Positions 33,144 to 44,213 of a DNA stretch of 64,000 bases are shown in pieces (the first letter of the stretch is position 1; every line of letters begins with the position of its first letter). The notes beneath the pieces were generated by a model that made no database searches, had not been told where the DNA came from, and was given only the letters and a program-made list of their open reading frames with translations. The stretch is from Mytilus californianus (Eukaryota > Mollusca > Bivalvia > Mytilida > Mytilidae). The stretch spans positions 511,501-575,500 of the forward strand of contig NW_026262701.1 of assembly GCF_021869535.1 (NCBI RefSeq). Direction: 5' to 3'. A program made the translations under genes and the position numbers.

Positions 33144-35075
33144 GTAAAAATCATGTGGCTCTTTAACAGAAAATAAAATTGTTCAGTCTTAGTCATGTAT
33201 GCTGTTATCATTCTAATTTAACCCAAATGGAAGCAGTGAGTAAATGAAATTAAAATATGACGCATCTGTCTGCTTTTTAAAACCAAAGTCAATTCTATAC
33301 GCATGAAATCCATAAAGATTAGTATACCAGGAATAATTATAAATCCACAGCTAATGACACACAGAGAGTCAACATGGTTAAAATTATATAACTGGTAGAA
33401 GTGAAACCCCACAGAGTCAATGCGAAATTGATATTAATAATTATCAATTTGTATATAGTGTGAAAGAATTTTTTTTTAAAGTTTGACATTTTACAACTTA
33501 AATGTTGCACTCATGCATGAGATTTTTTATATGAAATGATTTACACTAAGACTTTCATACTAAAGCAAGGGATGGATTGTAACATGTCCTTAAATTGTTA
33601 GACCAGGTAAACTTTCCACATCAACAAGGTGTTTTAAGACAAGAATAAGATATTTCCCTGACAGCTAGGACCATCTATATTATACTTATGAGGTTCATCC
33701 TTATTTGAGTTTGTGATGTGTCAGTCAGGTAAAGGTATGATAACTAACTGCAACACACGTACATCACATGTAAACATTTTTTTCTAACAAAAATGTGTTC
33801 TCATTCACTGGTTGTATTAGGAAAAAATGTTAGGCAGACAACAATCAATCCATCAATCAATGTGTTTTCATGTATGCATTTAAATATAAACCTCATTGAC
33901 TGAACCGAAATCTATCATACCTACTTTCATATTGTCAACATTTATGCCCAGCATCTAAATTGTAAAAACAAAATACTCTAGTAGTAATATAATTATCACA
34001 AATCAGGAGGCAACGACAAAATCTGGATAATGATCAGACTATGGTAAACACCACAAAACACAAACGAAAAAAAATTAGTAATCTGAAATCAATTAAAAAA
34101 ACATGTGTTATACTGCATAGACTACCAAATTCCCTAAATACATGTTGCTTCGACTTATTTCAAAAATATTGTTGATTTCAGTCAATTCAATTGCTATGGC
34201 AAAGAGAAAGTATATTTGTGTTTAGGGAATTTCCCAATTTCCCCTAATTTTCATGTCCAAAGATGCCTACCCTTAAGTTTTTATTGGCGATTTTTGTAGT
34301 GAACTTTTTGTAGACGTCTTAAACTTGCAGTGAGCTAGGTGAGAGTTTTTTTTGCTCAATGTTGAAGGCCACATTGTGACCTTGAGATGAAGAACAGCAA
34401 CAAAAGCGCTGTTCCTTTGCTTTTTGTTTGTTTTTTGCTGTGTATGTACTGATTTTGTGTCATGGATGGATACCCCATATCCTTTGTTTTTCCATTTGTC
34501 AAAATTGAAGGTTAACCATACATACTCAAGTTAGAAAATTCAGCTAACTAAAAAAGGATAACTACCAGCCAAGTTTGATTAAATTCTATAAGTATAAAAT
34601 GGTTCAATGAACATTATTAAATTTTATGTATAAAATTAACTAGCAACAGATGGATAGTGGCCAGGTGAGCTAAAACAATGTAAATCCCTTCAAGAGTTAT
34701 TTATTTTTTTTTAATCTCCCATTTTTTTATTTTTTTTCTGACAAGAAGTGAATTGTCATAATCAGTCTGTTTGTCAAAGTAACTACCAAATTTATATCCT
34801 TGACATAAAGTTTGATGAAACTAAAATGAAAAAACCAGATAAATATTTTTTGGCTTATAAGGTTTAGTCTTTATCATAATAATCATTATCTTAACATCTA
34901 ATGTCAAGGCAATTTGGCCTGATGAGGTGAAAATCTTGGTTAAAAATTATATAATGAGTCTAATCTAGGACAGGAGTATTGACTCTTCTATGTAGTTTTT
35001 ATCCATTATCATTTTCTGACCTCAGGTATATATTATAAAAGTTTATGTATCCTCATTTGTTTGTTTACATTTCAG
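33144..35075. other. Region upstream of the PDPR-like gene
   Basis: AT-rich with no supported gene. A TATATATTATAAAAG string at about 35027-35041 is TATA-like, but it lies just before a splice-acceptor-like TTTCAG, so it is not a reliable promoter call. Confidence 0.3.
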
Positions 35076-35248
35076 ATATTAAATAGTTACGTCCCAGATG
35101 ATGACCCAGGTGATATGGGTAGACAGCAAAGATATGCATTAGATAAAGTTATTTTGTTAACATAATCAGTGTAATATCTGGTATCACTCCTGACAAACTG
35201 GATTGTAATAAGATTTTAAAAATGACTTGAACAGATTGAGCAACAAGT
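35076..35248 (+). other. Candidate 5' UTR exon part of the PDPR-like gene
   Basis: A good acceptor (TTTACATTTCAG) ends at 35075, and sequence from there could run uninterrupted into the start codon at 35249. It contains short upstream ATG frames. One frame reads NSYVPDDDPGDMGRQQRYAL before a stop, which might instead be the tail of another gene. At about 30 codons it is not significant. Confidence 0.35.
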
Positions 35249-35496
35249 ATGTCTTTAATTCGTTATTTAAAAGTTCCCTTACACAAACGCTGTACAAGTG
35301 ATGCCTTCTACAGAGCTTTCCACAGAAGTTGTACAACTGCCAACAATAATGAGGCATCAAAAACATTGAAGACAATTGTTGATTTGCCAAAGCATGCTCG
35401 TGTAGTGATATGCGGTGGGGGTGTAACTGGGTCATCTATAGCTTACCATCTAGCAGAGAGAGGATGGAATGATGTTGTGTTGTTGGAGCAGGGGAA
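35249..35496 (+). CDS. PDPR: PDPR-like exon 1: transit peptide and FAD-binding motif
   Basis: The start ATG opens MSLIRYLKVPLHKRC, a basic and hydroxylated N-terminus typical of a mitochondrial presequence. From residue 50 comes ARVVICGGGVTGSSIAYHLA, the Rossmann GxGxxG dinucleotide-binding motif (G56-G61), followed by GWNDVVLLEQGK, whose glutamate would bind the ribose. The donor is GGGAA|GTAAGT. The last ~82 coding bases, the donor and ~42 intronic bases are tandemly repeated about 13 times immediately downstream. Confidence 0.92.
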
Positions 35497-35540
35497 GTAA
35501 GTAACCTACAATGGGTAGGGGTTTAACATAACATTGGTTG

Positions 35541-37135
35541 CAGGGGTGTAACCGGGACATCTATTGCTTACCATCTAACAAACATTATGTTAAGATATTG
35601 TTTTGCTGGAGCAGTGGAAGTAAGTAACCTACAATGTATAGGGGTTAAACATAACATTTGTGGCAGGGGTGTAACTGGGACATCTATAGCTTACCATCTA
35701 GCAGAGAGAGGATGGAATGATGTTGTGTTGTTGGAGCAGGGGAAGTAAGTAACCTACAATGGGTAGGGGTTTAACATAACATTGGTTGCAGGGGTGTAAC
35801 TGGGACATCTATAGCTTACCATCAAGCAGAGAAAGGGTGAAATGATGTTGTGTTGTTGGAGCAGTGGAAGTAAGTAACCTACAATGGGTAGGGGTTTAAC
35901 ATAGCATTGGTGGCAGGGGTGTAACTGGGACATCTATAGCTTACCATCAAGCAGAGAAAGGGTGAAATGATGTTGTGTTGTTGGAGCAGGGGAAGTAAGT
36001 AACCTACAATGGGTATGGGTTTAACATAACATTGGTGGCAGGGGTGTAACTGGGACATCTATAGCTTACCATCTAGCAGAGAGAGGATGGAATGATGTTG
36101 TGTTGTTGGAGCAGTGGAAGTAAGTAACCTACAATGGGTATGGGTTTAACATAACATTGGTGGCTGGGGTGTAACTGGGACATCTATAGCTGACCATCTA
36201 ACAAAGATTATGTTAAGATATTGTTTTGTTGGAGCAGTGGAATTAAGTAACCTACAATGGGTAGGGGTTTAACATAACATTGGTGGCAGGGGTGTAACTG
36301 GGACATCTATAGCTTACCATCTAGCAGAGAGAGGGTGGAATGATGTTGTATTGTTGGAGCAGTGGAAGTAAGTAACCTACAATGGGTAGGGGTTTAACAT
36401 AACACACCTATAGCTTACTGTCTAACGAAGAGTATGTTAGGATGTTGTTTTGTTGGAGCAGTGGAAATAAGTAACCTACAATGGGTAGGGGTTTCACATA
36501 ACATTGGTGGCAGTGGTATAACTGGGACATTTATAGCTTACCATCAAGCAGAGAGAGGGTGAAATGATGTTGTTTTGTTGGAGCAGTGGAAATAAGTAAC
36601 CTACAATGGGTAGGGGTTTCACATAACATTGGTGGTAGGGGTGTAACTGGGACATCTATAGCTTACCATTTAGCAGAGAGAGGGTGAAATGATGTTTTAC
36701 TGTTGGAGCAGTGGAAGTAAGTAACCTACAATGGGTAGCTATAGGGGTTTTGATGTAACATTCATGGTAGAGGTGTAACTGGGACATATATAGCTTACCT
36801 TCTAGCAGAGAGAGGGTGAAATGATGTTTTACTGTTGGAGCAGGGGAAGTAAGTAATCTATAATCATGATAATGAGTAGCTATAGGGGTTTAACATAACA
36901 TTGGTGGCAGGGTTGTAAATGGGACATCTATAGCTTGCTGTCTAGCAGAGAGAAAGCGTGAAATGATGTTGTACTGTTGGAGCAGGGGAAGTAAGTAATC
37001 TATAATGAGTAGCTATAGGGATTTAACATAACATTTGTGACAGGGGTTTAAATGGGACATCTATAGCTTACTGTCTAGCAGAGAGAGGAGGAAATGATGT
37101 TGTATTGCTACATCAGGGGAAGTAAATAACCTACA
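35541..37135 (+). repeat. Exon-edge array: about 13 copies of exon 1 end plus donor
   Basis: Units of about 125 bp, each with AGGGGTGTAACTGGGACATC, TATAGCTTACCATCTAGCAG, GATGTTGTGTTGTTGGAGCA and then GTAAGTAACCTACAATGGG. The translated part is GVTGTSIAYHLAERGW with the VVLLEQ end. All copies share T-G-T-S where the true exon has T-G-S-S, so they have been homogenised among themselves. Most keep GTAAGT or a near variant. Farther copies show more deletions. Confidence 0.95.
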
Positions 37136-37392
37136 ACAGAAGTGAATGAGTGATAAACTACTGTTATATTAAAACTCTCTTTAACTTTGAAGAGGAAACA
37201 TTTTCTTGGTATGCTTAGTTCTGATAATTAAGAGAAAAAAAACTTTAAAAATCAGTAAGATCAGACCAATTAAGTCTGAAAATCAACTTCTTGAATTTAA
37301 CATAACCACGATAACTGCCAAAATCATTTAAAAAATGATGAACATGGTAAAATGTGTAGAAAAGGTTTTCTTTGTAACTCTTGCTTTTGTAG

Positions 37393-37523
37393 ATATACAT
37401 GTGGAACAACATGGCATTCTGTTGGTTTGATTGGTCAATTGAGAGATGATGTCCCTTCAGCAAGATTAGTCAAATATAGTGCTGAACTGTACAGATCATT
37501 AGAAAAGGCAGGACATGGCATTG
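37393..37523 (+). CDS. PDPR: PDPR-like exon 2: FAD-linking histidine
   Basis: 131 bases between acceptor TTTTGTAG|ATATAC and donor ATTG|GTCAGT. It encodes KYTCGTTWHSVGLIGQL, then VPSARLVKYSAELYRSLE. His91 in GTTWHSVGL occupies the place of the histidine to which FAD is covalently bound in dimethylglycine and sarcosine dehydrogenases. Human PDPR has GTTRFCAG there. Confidence 0.92.
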
Positions 37524-37536
37524 GTCAGTAAAGTAC

Positions 37537-37665
37537 ATAGGTCATTGGAAAAGTCCAAACATAGCATTGGCCATTATTACATTTGTATAGGTCATTAGAA
37601 AAGTAAAAACATGACATTTGCCAGTATTACATCTACATTGGTCATTGGAAAATTCAGAAAATAGA
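37537..37665 (+). repeat. Degenerate copies of the exon 2 donor edge
   Basis: Two to three units of about 45-60 bp resemble the end of exon 2 (AGATCATTAGAAAAGGCAGG, ACATGGCATTGGTCAGTA). They read AGGTCATTGGAAAAGTCC, AACATAGCATTGGCCATTA and so on. The donor GT is lost in most. Confidence 0.75.
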
Positions 37666-37679
37666 ACTAAAAGTCAATA

Positions 37680-38515
37680 CTGTGGATTCATTTATTTTCG
37701 TGGGTATCAATTTTCGTGGATAGAGAAAAAAAGACCTTTCGTGGTATACGTAAATTCGTGGATCGCTGATAACAAAAAAAAAATCAGCTACGTAAATCGT
37801 GGATTTCTTTTTGATTTTGGAGATCATATAACCTCCTTTGTTTGATCAATAATAAAACCAATAAAAAGAAGGAATTCATTGAACAAGTTTTGAATTGTCA
37901 AAATCCTCGCTTGGTCATTCTAGGTTAAAGTGTTCATTGAAAACTTCTATTACAATAATGGACAGAGACAACTAATTATTTGTTTGTTTTACAATTTAAA
38001 GATTCTTGTCGGAATTTCATAAGGCATTCAAAATTCTATGATTGAAAGCTCAGTTTCCTAATCACGATGTAATAAACAGTCATATAAGTAAAAGGTGTGA
38101 AAATAAATGTTCCTGTCATAAACAATATTACCTACGGGCAATAACCCCGGACTTAATCCTATTGATTTTTAATCACCAGTAAACCAAACTATGACACGGT
38201 AATTAACAACTTGCAGTTATTTTCCATGAACAGTTTTAATCAATTTTAAAAAGTAAATTATCACTGATATTCGTTATATTAATTGTTGATTTAATCAAAA
38301 TACTTGTATCTTCTTTCAATAAAAACACGTGTTATGTTACAATGTTTATCGCTAATCAACACTATACTAGAACTGCATAACATAACCGGAAATAAACATC
38401 CGACTCCATACACATTTCTCGGGATTATTCTTCGTTGAATTCTTAAATTCGTGGTTCGCTGTGACCCACGAAACCCACGAAAATTGGTAAACCACGAATA
38501 AAAATGAATCCACAG
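37680..38515. mobile_element. 836-bp MITE with TA target duplication (Tc1/mariner-like)
   Basis: It starts CTGTGGATTCATTTATTTTC and ends TAAAAATGAATCCACAG, with TA on both flanks (37678-37679 and 38516-38517). Subterminal TTTTCGTGG / CCACGAAA motifs are inverted between the ends. No transposase frame is present. It sits in intron 2 just past the degenerate exon 2 copies. Confidence 0.82.
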
Positions 38516-38894
38516 TATCATGAATATAAGTATAAAAATAAGGTTGGGATGTGGAAATTGCAATGACATTTTTATAAGTAAATAATTTTATTAAACACTG
38601 TTAAATGAAAAATATTTTCTCTATAGTATGAATAAATATAGTACTGATATCAAAGGAGATAATGATGCAATCTAATTTGTACACAACTAAAATTATCTCC
38701 CTTTTAATGATAACCACAGCTTAAATTATCTCCCTTTAATAATACTCACAACTAAGAGTATCTCCCTTTAGGTGTAACATCACTTTTTCAGGCCCAGTCT
38801 GAAAGAACATACGAAAGTAGTACATATTTAAGACAAAATAGTACCTACGCATGAATGTAACTTTCAAAATATGTAGAATATTTTGGTAATTATA

Positions 38895-40175
38895 CGATTT
38901 TTTTGCGGTCGTTTATTGGTATGACGTTTGCGTCGTCGTTGTCGTCGTCGTCCGAAGACACATTTGATTTTCGCACTCTAACTTTAGTTTAAGTGAATGG
39001 AATTCTATGAAAGTTAACCATAAGGTTCAATACCACAAAAGGAAGGTTTGGATTGATTTTGGGGGTTGTGGTACCAACAGTTAAGGAATTAGGGGCCAAA
39101 AAGGGGCAAAAAATAAGCATTTTTGTAACTTCCAGACATAACTTGTGTGTTAGTGTATGGATCTCTCTGACATTGTACCACAAGGTTCCATATCACAAAG
39201 AGAAAGCTGGGATTGATTGTGGGGGTCATTGTCTCAAAATTTTAGGAATTAGGGGCCAAAAAAGGGACAAAAAAACAAGCATTTTTCTAGTTTCATGACA
39301 ATAACTTGTGTGTAAGTGTATAGATCTTTATGAAATTGTACTACAAGGTTCCATATCACAAAGGGAAAGCTGGAATTGAGTTTGGGGGTAATTGCTTAAA
39401 ACGTTTAGGAATAAGGGGCCAAAAAGGGGCAAAAAAAAGCATTTTTCTAGTTTCCAGACAATAACTTGTGTTCAAGTGTATGGATCTCTCTGAAATTGTA
39501 CTACAAGGTACCATACCACAAAGGGAAGGCAGGGATTGATTTTGGGGGTAATTGCCTCAAAATTTTAGGAATTAGGGACCAAAAAGGGGCAAAAAAACAA
39601 GCATTTTTCTAGTTTCAGGACAATAACTTGTGTGTTAGTGTATGGATCTTTATGAAATTGTACTACAAGGTTCCATATCACAAAGGGAAGGCTGGGTTTG
39701 AGTTTGGGGGTAATTGCCCTAAACGTTTAGGAATTTGGGGCCAAAAAACAAGCATTTTTCTAGTTTCCAGACAATAACTTGTGTTCAAGTGTATGGATCT
39801 CTCTGAAATTGTACTGCAAGGTACCATACCACAAAGGGAAGGCTGGGATTGAGTTTGGGGTGATGAATCATAAGGGGGTTCAAAAAATTTTGGGGGGGGG
39901 GATTTTTTTTCCCCTTTTTTTACTTTAAAATTTTCCATTTTAAATTGGTTATTTCTGATTTATATATAAAAGCAAATAATAATAATATGGTTTGAATAGG
40001 TAAATTAAAATTTTTTAAGTTCTTAGACCACATTCATTCTGTGTCAGAAACCTATGCTGTGTCAAATATTTAATCACAATCCAAATTCAGTGCTGTATCA
40101 AGCTTGAATGTTGTGTCCATACTTGCCCCAACTGTTCATGGTTCGACCTCTGCGGTCATATCAAGCTGCGCCCAA
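38895..40175 (+). mobile_element. Dispersed repeat with GCGGTCGTA ends (copy B)
   Basis: It begins TATACGATTTTTTTGCGGTC then GTCGTCGTTGTCGTCGTCG. It continues through about six ~150-160-bp units containing TTAGGAATTAGGGGCCAAAA and ends GGTTCGACCTCTGCGGTC then ATATCAAGCTGCGCCC. It is the forward counterpart of 2621-4048. Confidence 0.75.
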
Positions 40176-41039
40176 ATCATGAAAGCATAATGACTGATGA
40201 TCTTGGTAGAACCATTATTGACTTTACAATTTTGATGATTAAAAAAAAGTATGAAATTTTAAAAGGAGGGTACTTTTTTCATGTTTCACAGATCTGAAGT
40301 ACCTGTTTTAGTACTTCCCAAGTTCTAGGAACCAGTACTCTCTTATATGCAATTAAAAGTACGTTGATTTTTTCAGTACAAGACACCATAAGGTGACATG
40401 CAATGACTGTCAATTTATTTGAACTTGAGACAAAAGAGTGTGACTGCTTGAAACTGAGGAATTTAACATAGAAAGCAATGGGGCGATGAATTAGTGATGT
40501 TCCTTCTTTAATGATACATGCAACTAAAATTATCTCTCTTTAATGATACACACACACACACACACATCTAAAATTATCTCCCTTTAACGATATACACACA
40601 CACACACACACACACATCTAAAATTATCTCCCTTTATTTTATATGCACAACCAATATTATCTCCCTTTACCGAAATGCACAGCTAAAATTATCCCCTTTT
40701 AATATCATGATTTCAAGATTTTTTATGAAATATTCACTCCTCTTAAAAAGAAATTTCAGTTTTCTTTTCAGAGCACATAACATATTATTATGTGATAATA
40801 ACCTTTTAAACCATATTTAGAATTGATAAAACCTTGGATAAAACCAGATGTTTGTTGTTAATATTGATCCTTATCTAGGGGATTCAAGGAACAGGGGATG
40901 ACATAGAGAACCAAATGACAATGACCCCCCTATGGTTAAAAAATTGTTTTTTTTACATTTTTCTAATGTTTGACTCAATGCAGCAAAAAGTTTGGTATGT
41001 ACCCCTTGATTTATTGTGTAAAACAGTCAATTGATATAA
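40176..41039. repeat. Intron 2 sequence with CA microsatellites and ATTATCTCCCTTTA copies
   Basis: CA dinucleotide runs lie at about 40548-40566 and 40590-40613. The string AAAATTATCTCCCTTTA and variants recur at 38690-38770 and 40515-40695. Nothing else is recognisable. Confidence 0.7.
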
Positions 41040-41480
41040 AAAAGAAGATGTGGTATGATTGCCAATGAGACAACTCTCCACAAGAGACCAAATGACACAG
41101 AAATTAACAACTATAGGTCACCGTATGGTTTCAAAAACAATGAGCAAAGCCCATACCGCACAGTCAGCTATAAAAGGCCCCGAAATGACAATGAAAAACA
41201 ATTCAAACGAGAAAACTAACGGCCTAATTTATGTACAAAAAATGAACGAAAAACAAATATGTAACACATAAACAAACGACAACCACTGAATTACAGGCTA
41301 CTGACTTGGGACAGGCACATACATACATACATGGCGGGGTTAAACATGTTAGCAGGATCCCAACCCTCCCCTAACCTGGGACAGTGGTGTAATAGTACAA
41401 CATAAGAACGAACTATAAAAATCAATTGAAAGAGGCTTAACTCATCAGATGGATAAAAATACAAATACTACAAATACAAG
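41040..41480 (-). repeat. GTTGTCTCATTGGCA-family repeat, reversed copy (intron 2)
   Basis: It begins AAGAAGATGTGGTATGATTG, CCAATGAGACAACTCTCCAC and continues to CTACTGACTTGGGACAGGCA and CTCCCCTAACCTGGGACAG. A (CATA)n run is near 41322. Confidence 0.75.
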
Positions 41481-41509
41481 TGGACGTGGCAGGGTACTTG
41501 TACATATGT

Positions 41510-41965
41510 ATATTTATATACTTGGTTAATTAGTATGTAAAACAGTCAATTGATGGACAAGAGATGTTTTATTATTGTGTAGAACAGTCAATTGATGGAT
41601 ATTTATATAGTTGGTTTATAATTGAGTAATTGAGTAGAACAGTCAATTGATGGATATTTATATACTTGGTTTATAATTGAGTAATTGAGTAGAACAGTCA
41701 ATTGATGGATATTTATATACTTGGTTTATAATTGAGTAGAACAGTCAATTGATGGATATGTATATACTTGGTTTATAATTGAATAGAACAGTAAATTGAT
41801 GGATATTTATATACTTGGTTTATAATTGAGTAGAACAGTCAATTGATGGATATTTATATACTTGGTTTATAATTGAGTAGAACAGTCAATTGATGGATAT
41901 TTATATACTTGGTTTATAATTGAGTAGAACAGTCAATTGATAGATATTTATATACTTGGTTTATA
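41510..41965. repeat. Minisatellite, unit about 47 bp, intron 2
   Basis: About nine copies of AGAACAGTCAATTGATGGAT followed by ATTTATATACTTGGTTTATA and ATTGAGT. It runs directly into the exon 3 acceptor copies. Confidence 0.9.
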
Positions 41966-42110
41966 AAAGCAGTGTGGCAGTATTAACATTGCTCAGTTTG
42001 TATACATTTTAGATTCGAAGCAGTGTTGCAGTATTAACATTGCTCACTTTATACATTGTAGGTTGGAAGCAGTGTGGCAATATTAACATTGTTCAGTTTA
42101 TACATTTTAG
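41966..42110 (+). repeat. Exon-edge array: three copies of the exon 3 acceptor edge
   Basis: Units of about 48-50 bp contain TATACATTTTAG|GTTGGAAGC or variants (CATTTTAG|ATTCGAAGC, CATTGTAG|GTTGGAAGC) followed by AGTGTGGCAGTATTAACATT and GCTCAG. The authentic acceptor is the last one, at 42110. Confidence 0.92.
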
Positions 42111-42192
42111 GTTGGAAGCAGTGTGGTAGTATTAACATTGCTCAGACTAAAGATAGAGTCAACTTGTTACAGAGAAAGCATGCTGTAGCTGT
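42111..42192 (+). CDS. PDPR: PDPR-like exon 3
   Basis: 82 bases encoding GWKQCGSINIAQTKDRVNLL and QRKHAVAV. It matches the GSIFLAQTQDRL segment of human PDPR. The acceptor is CATTTTAG and the donor is GCTGT|GTAAGT. It is bordered on both sides by tandem copies of its own edges. Confidence 0.93.
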
Positions 42193-42420
42193 GTAAGTAA
42201 ACCTGTCAATTAGGGGCACTGACATGCTGTAACTGTGTAAGTATACCTGTCAATTAGGGACACTAACATGCTGTAACTGAGTAGGAATACCTGTCAATTA
42301 GGTACACTGACATGCTTTAACTGTATGAGAATACCTGTCAATTAGGGACACTGACCAGCTGTCACAGTGTGAACATGCCTGTCAATAAGGGATACTGACA
42401 TGTTGTAGCAGTGTAATATA
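42193..42420 (+). repeat. Exon-edge array: five copies of the exon 3 donor edge, decaying outwards
   Basis: Units of about 47-50 bp: ATGCTGTAACTGTGTAAGTA, then TGCTGTAACTGAGTAGGAAT, TGCTTTAACTGTATGAGAAT, GCTGTCACAGTGTGAACATG and TGTTGTAGCAGTGTAATA. Each is followed by ACCTGTCAATTAGGGACACT or similar. The donor consensus is intact in the first copy and lost stepwise with distance. Confidence 0.92.
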
Positions 42421-42421
42421 A

Positions 42422-42950
42422 AATAAGGAGATATGGTATGATTGCCAATGAGACAAATGAGACCAAATGGTGTAGATGGTAGTAACTATAGGTCTCCTTA
42501 CAGCCTTCAAAAATGAGCAAAACCAATACTGCAAAGCAAGCTACAAAAGGCCCAGACATAACAAAATGTAAAACAATTCAAATGAGAAAACCAGCAGCCT
42601 GATTTATGTACAAAACAACAAACAAAAAACAACTATTAAATAACTTGGGGATGGGTACATACAGAATGTTGTGGGGTTAAACAACTGAGCAGGCACTTAA
42701 CCTGGAACATTGGTGCTACAGCACAACACAGAACAAACTGTACAAAATAATAAAGGAAAATAAATATGATAAACAGCTACAAATGACAAGCACATATAGA
42801 TTGTGGAGGGGTTAAAGATGTTTGTAGTCAAAACCTTCCCCTAACCTGGAACAGTGGTGTAATAGCACAACATAAGAACAAACCATAAGAATCAGTTGAA
42901 AAGGGCTTGGATCAATAGATACAAAGCAAAACAAAAATGCTTACAAAAAC
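42422..42950 (-). repeat. GTTGTCTCATTGGCA-family repeat, reversed copy (intron 3)
   Basis: It begins AAGGAGATATGGTATGATTG and CCAATGAGACAAATGAGACC. It includes AAGCTACAAAAGGCCCAGAC and, twice, a CCTAACCTGGAACA string, so it contains an internal duplication. Confidence 0.7.
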
Positions 42951-44213
42951 ACTGAAGACACATGGTATTGATCTGAGAGTACTCAAAGTTACTGAAAGCT
43001 AGTTACAAGCCAATAACAACTAATAAACTAATCATGTTTCCAAGATAAAATATCAATCAGAACACCTCCAATGGGTTCAGTGTAAAGATAAGATAAACAA
43101 TCTAAGAAAATATGACTATGTGCAATGCCAAAATATAAGTATCGACTGGATGTAGAATAGGTTATTAACTATATAGCAATACATATTCAGTTAAGTTTTA
43201 TTTATTGAAAAGAAAATCAATATTAGTACCAATAAAACAATATATAAAGATCTAATGACAATGTTAAATGGTAAAGCTGTAGGTTATATAGTGTTTTGGT
43301 CTGTCTGTTGTTATTGGTAGGCATAATAGTTATCAATATCTTTATACTGAGTGTTAAAGAGGTGTAAAATATTGACAAATATAATGCCTACCCATGTTGA
43401 AATTAACATAGAGCATAGAAAAAATTACTATAATTTTAATAGGAAAACAATTTTCGAGAGAAGAGGACCTTAAAGCCATGTTATAAAAGCTGCTATTATG
43501 ATTTCATGATTTCAATCAAATAAAAACATAAGTCTTGCTTTTTAAGAGGTTTAATTGAAATTCATTGCAAGCTAATCACACAGAAATTTTAATTTTAATC
43601 TCAGATCAAAATAAAACTGATGGTGCAAATTGAAATGTAACCTCAAACACTTGTACCCCATGTTTTATTGTGCCCACGCAATGTGTCCATCTGTCCATCC
43701 ATCTAAGCTTGTGAGTGTTCTCACCTGTACAATTCTTGCCAGATTTTTATTAAATTGTATCAAAGGTTTATATCAGCAATGTGTTGGTCAATTTTGAAAA
43801 TCAGTACCAATCAACTATTTTCAATAGAGTTATGCCCCTTTGAAATATTAGTTATATGGAAAATTGAATTGTAATTGCCCTCAAGCCTACATTTCTCTAA
43901 AATATAATATTTACAACATTGGAACCCTGTTCTTTTAGTGTTTCTAGAACATGGCTTTGTTTACAAAGGGTAGAGTCAATTTATAATCTTATGGCATTCA
44001 AAGCTTTGTTTATGGAGACTATTTGACAAATGATATTGTTGTTTGTTTCAAAAGATGTGAATTACAAGTAGCTCAAACACTGATTATTACTATATAAGTT
44101 TTATTGTCTAATATTGTTATACACTGTTGGAGCAATTCCATACTTTTTCCGACAAATTTTAAAGAAATTTATTAAACAATATTGTCATCAGACCAAAAAT
44201 TTATCATTATAGT
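42951..44213. other. Intron 3, no recognisable feature
   Basis: AT-rich. A possible decayed repeat with CCATCTGTCCATCCATC is near 43685-43705. No exon is supported. Confidence 0.4.

Noticed and set aside
35076-35160. C-terminal exon of another gene (YVPDDDPGDMGRQQRYALDK, then a stop)
   Set aside because: Only about 30 codons are open, no homologue is recognised, and the upstream exon candidate at 33017-33143 does not join in phase.
35541-37135. Mutually exclusive alternative exons generating protein diversity
   Set aside because: The copies of exon 1 have donors but no acceptor, and exon 8 and 12 copies have acceptors but no donor and contain stops. They cannot act as cassette exons as they stand.
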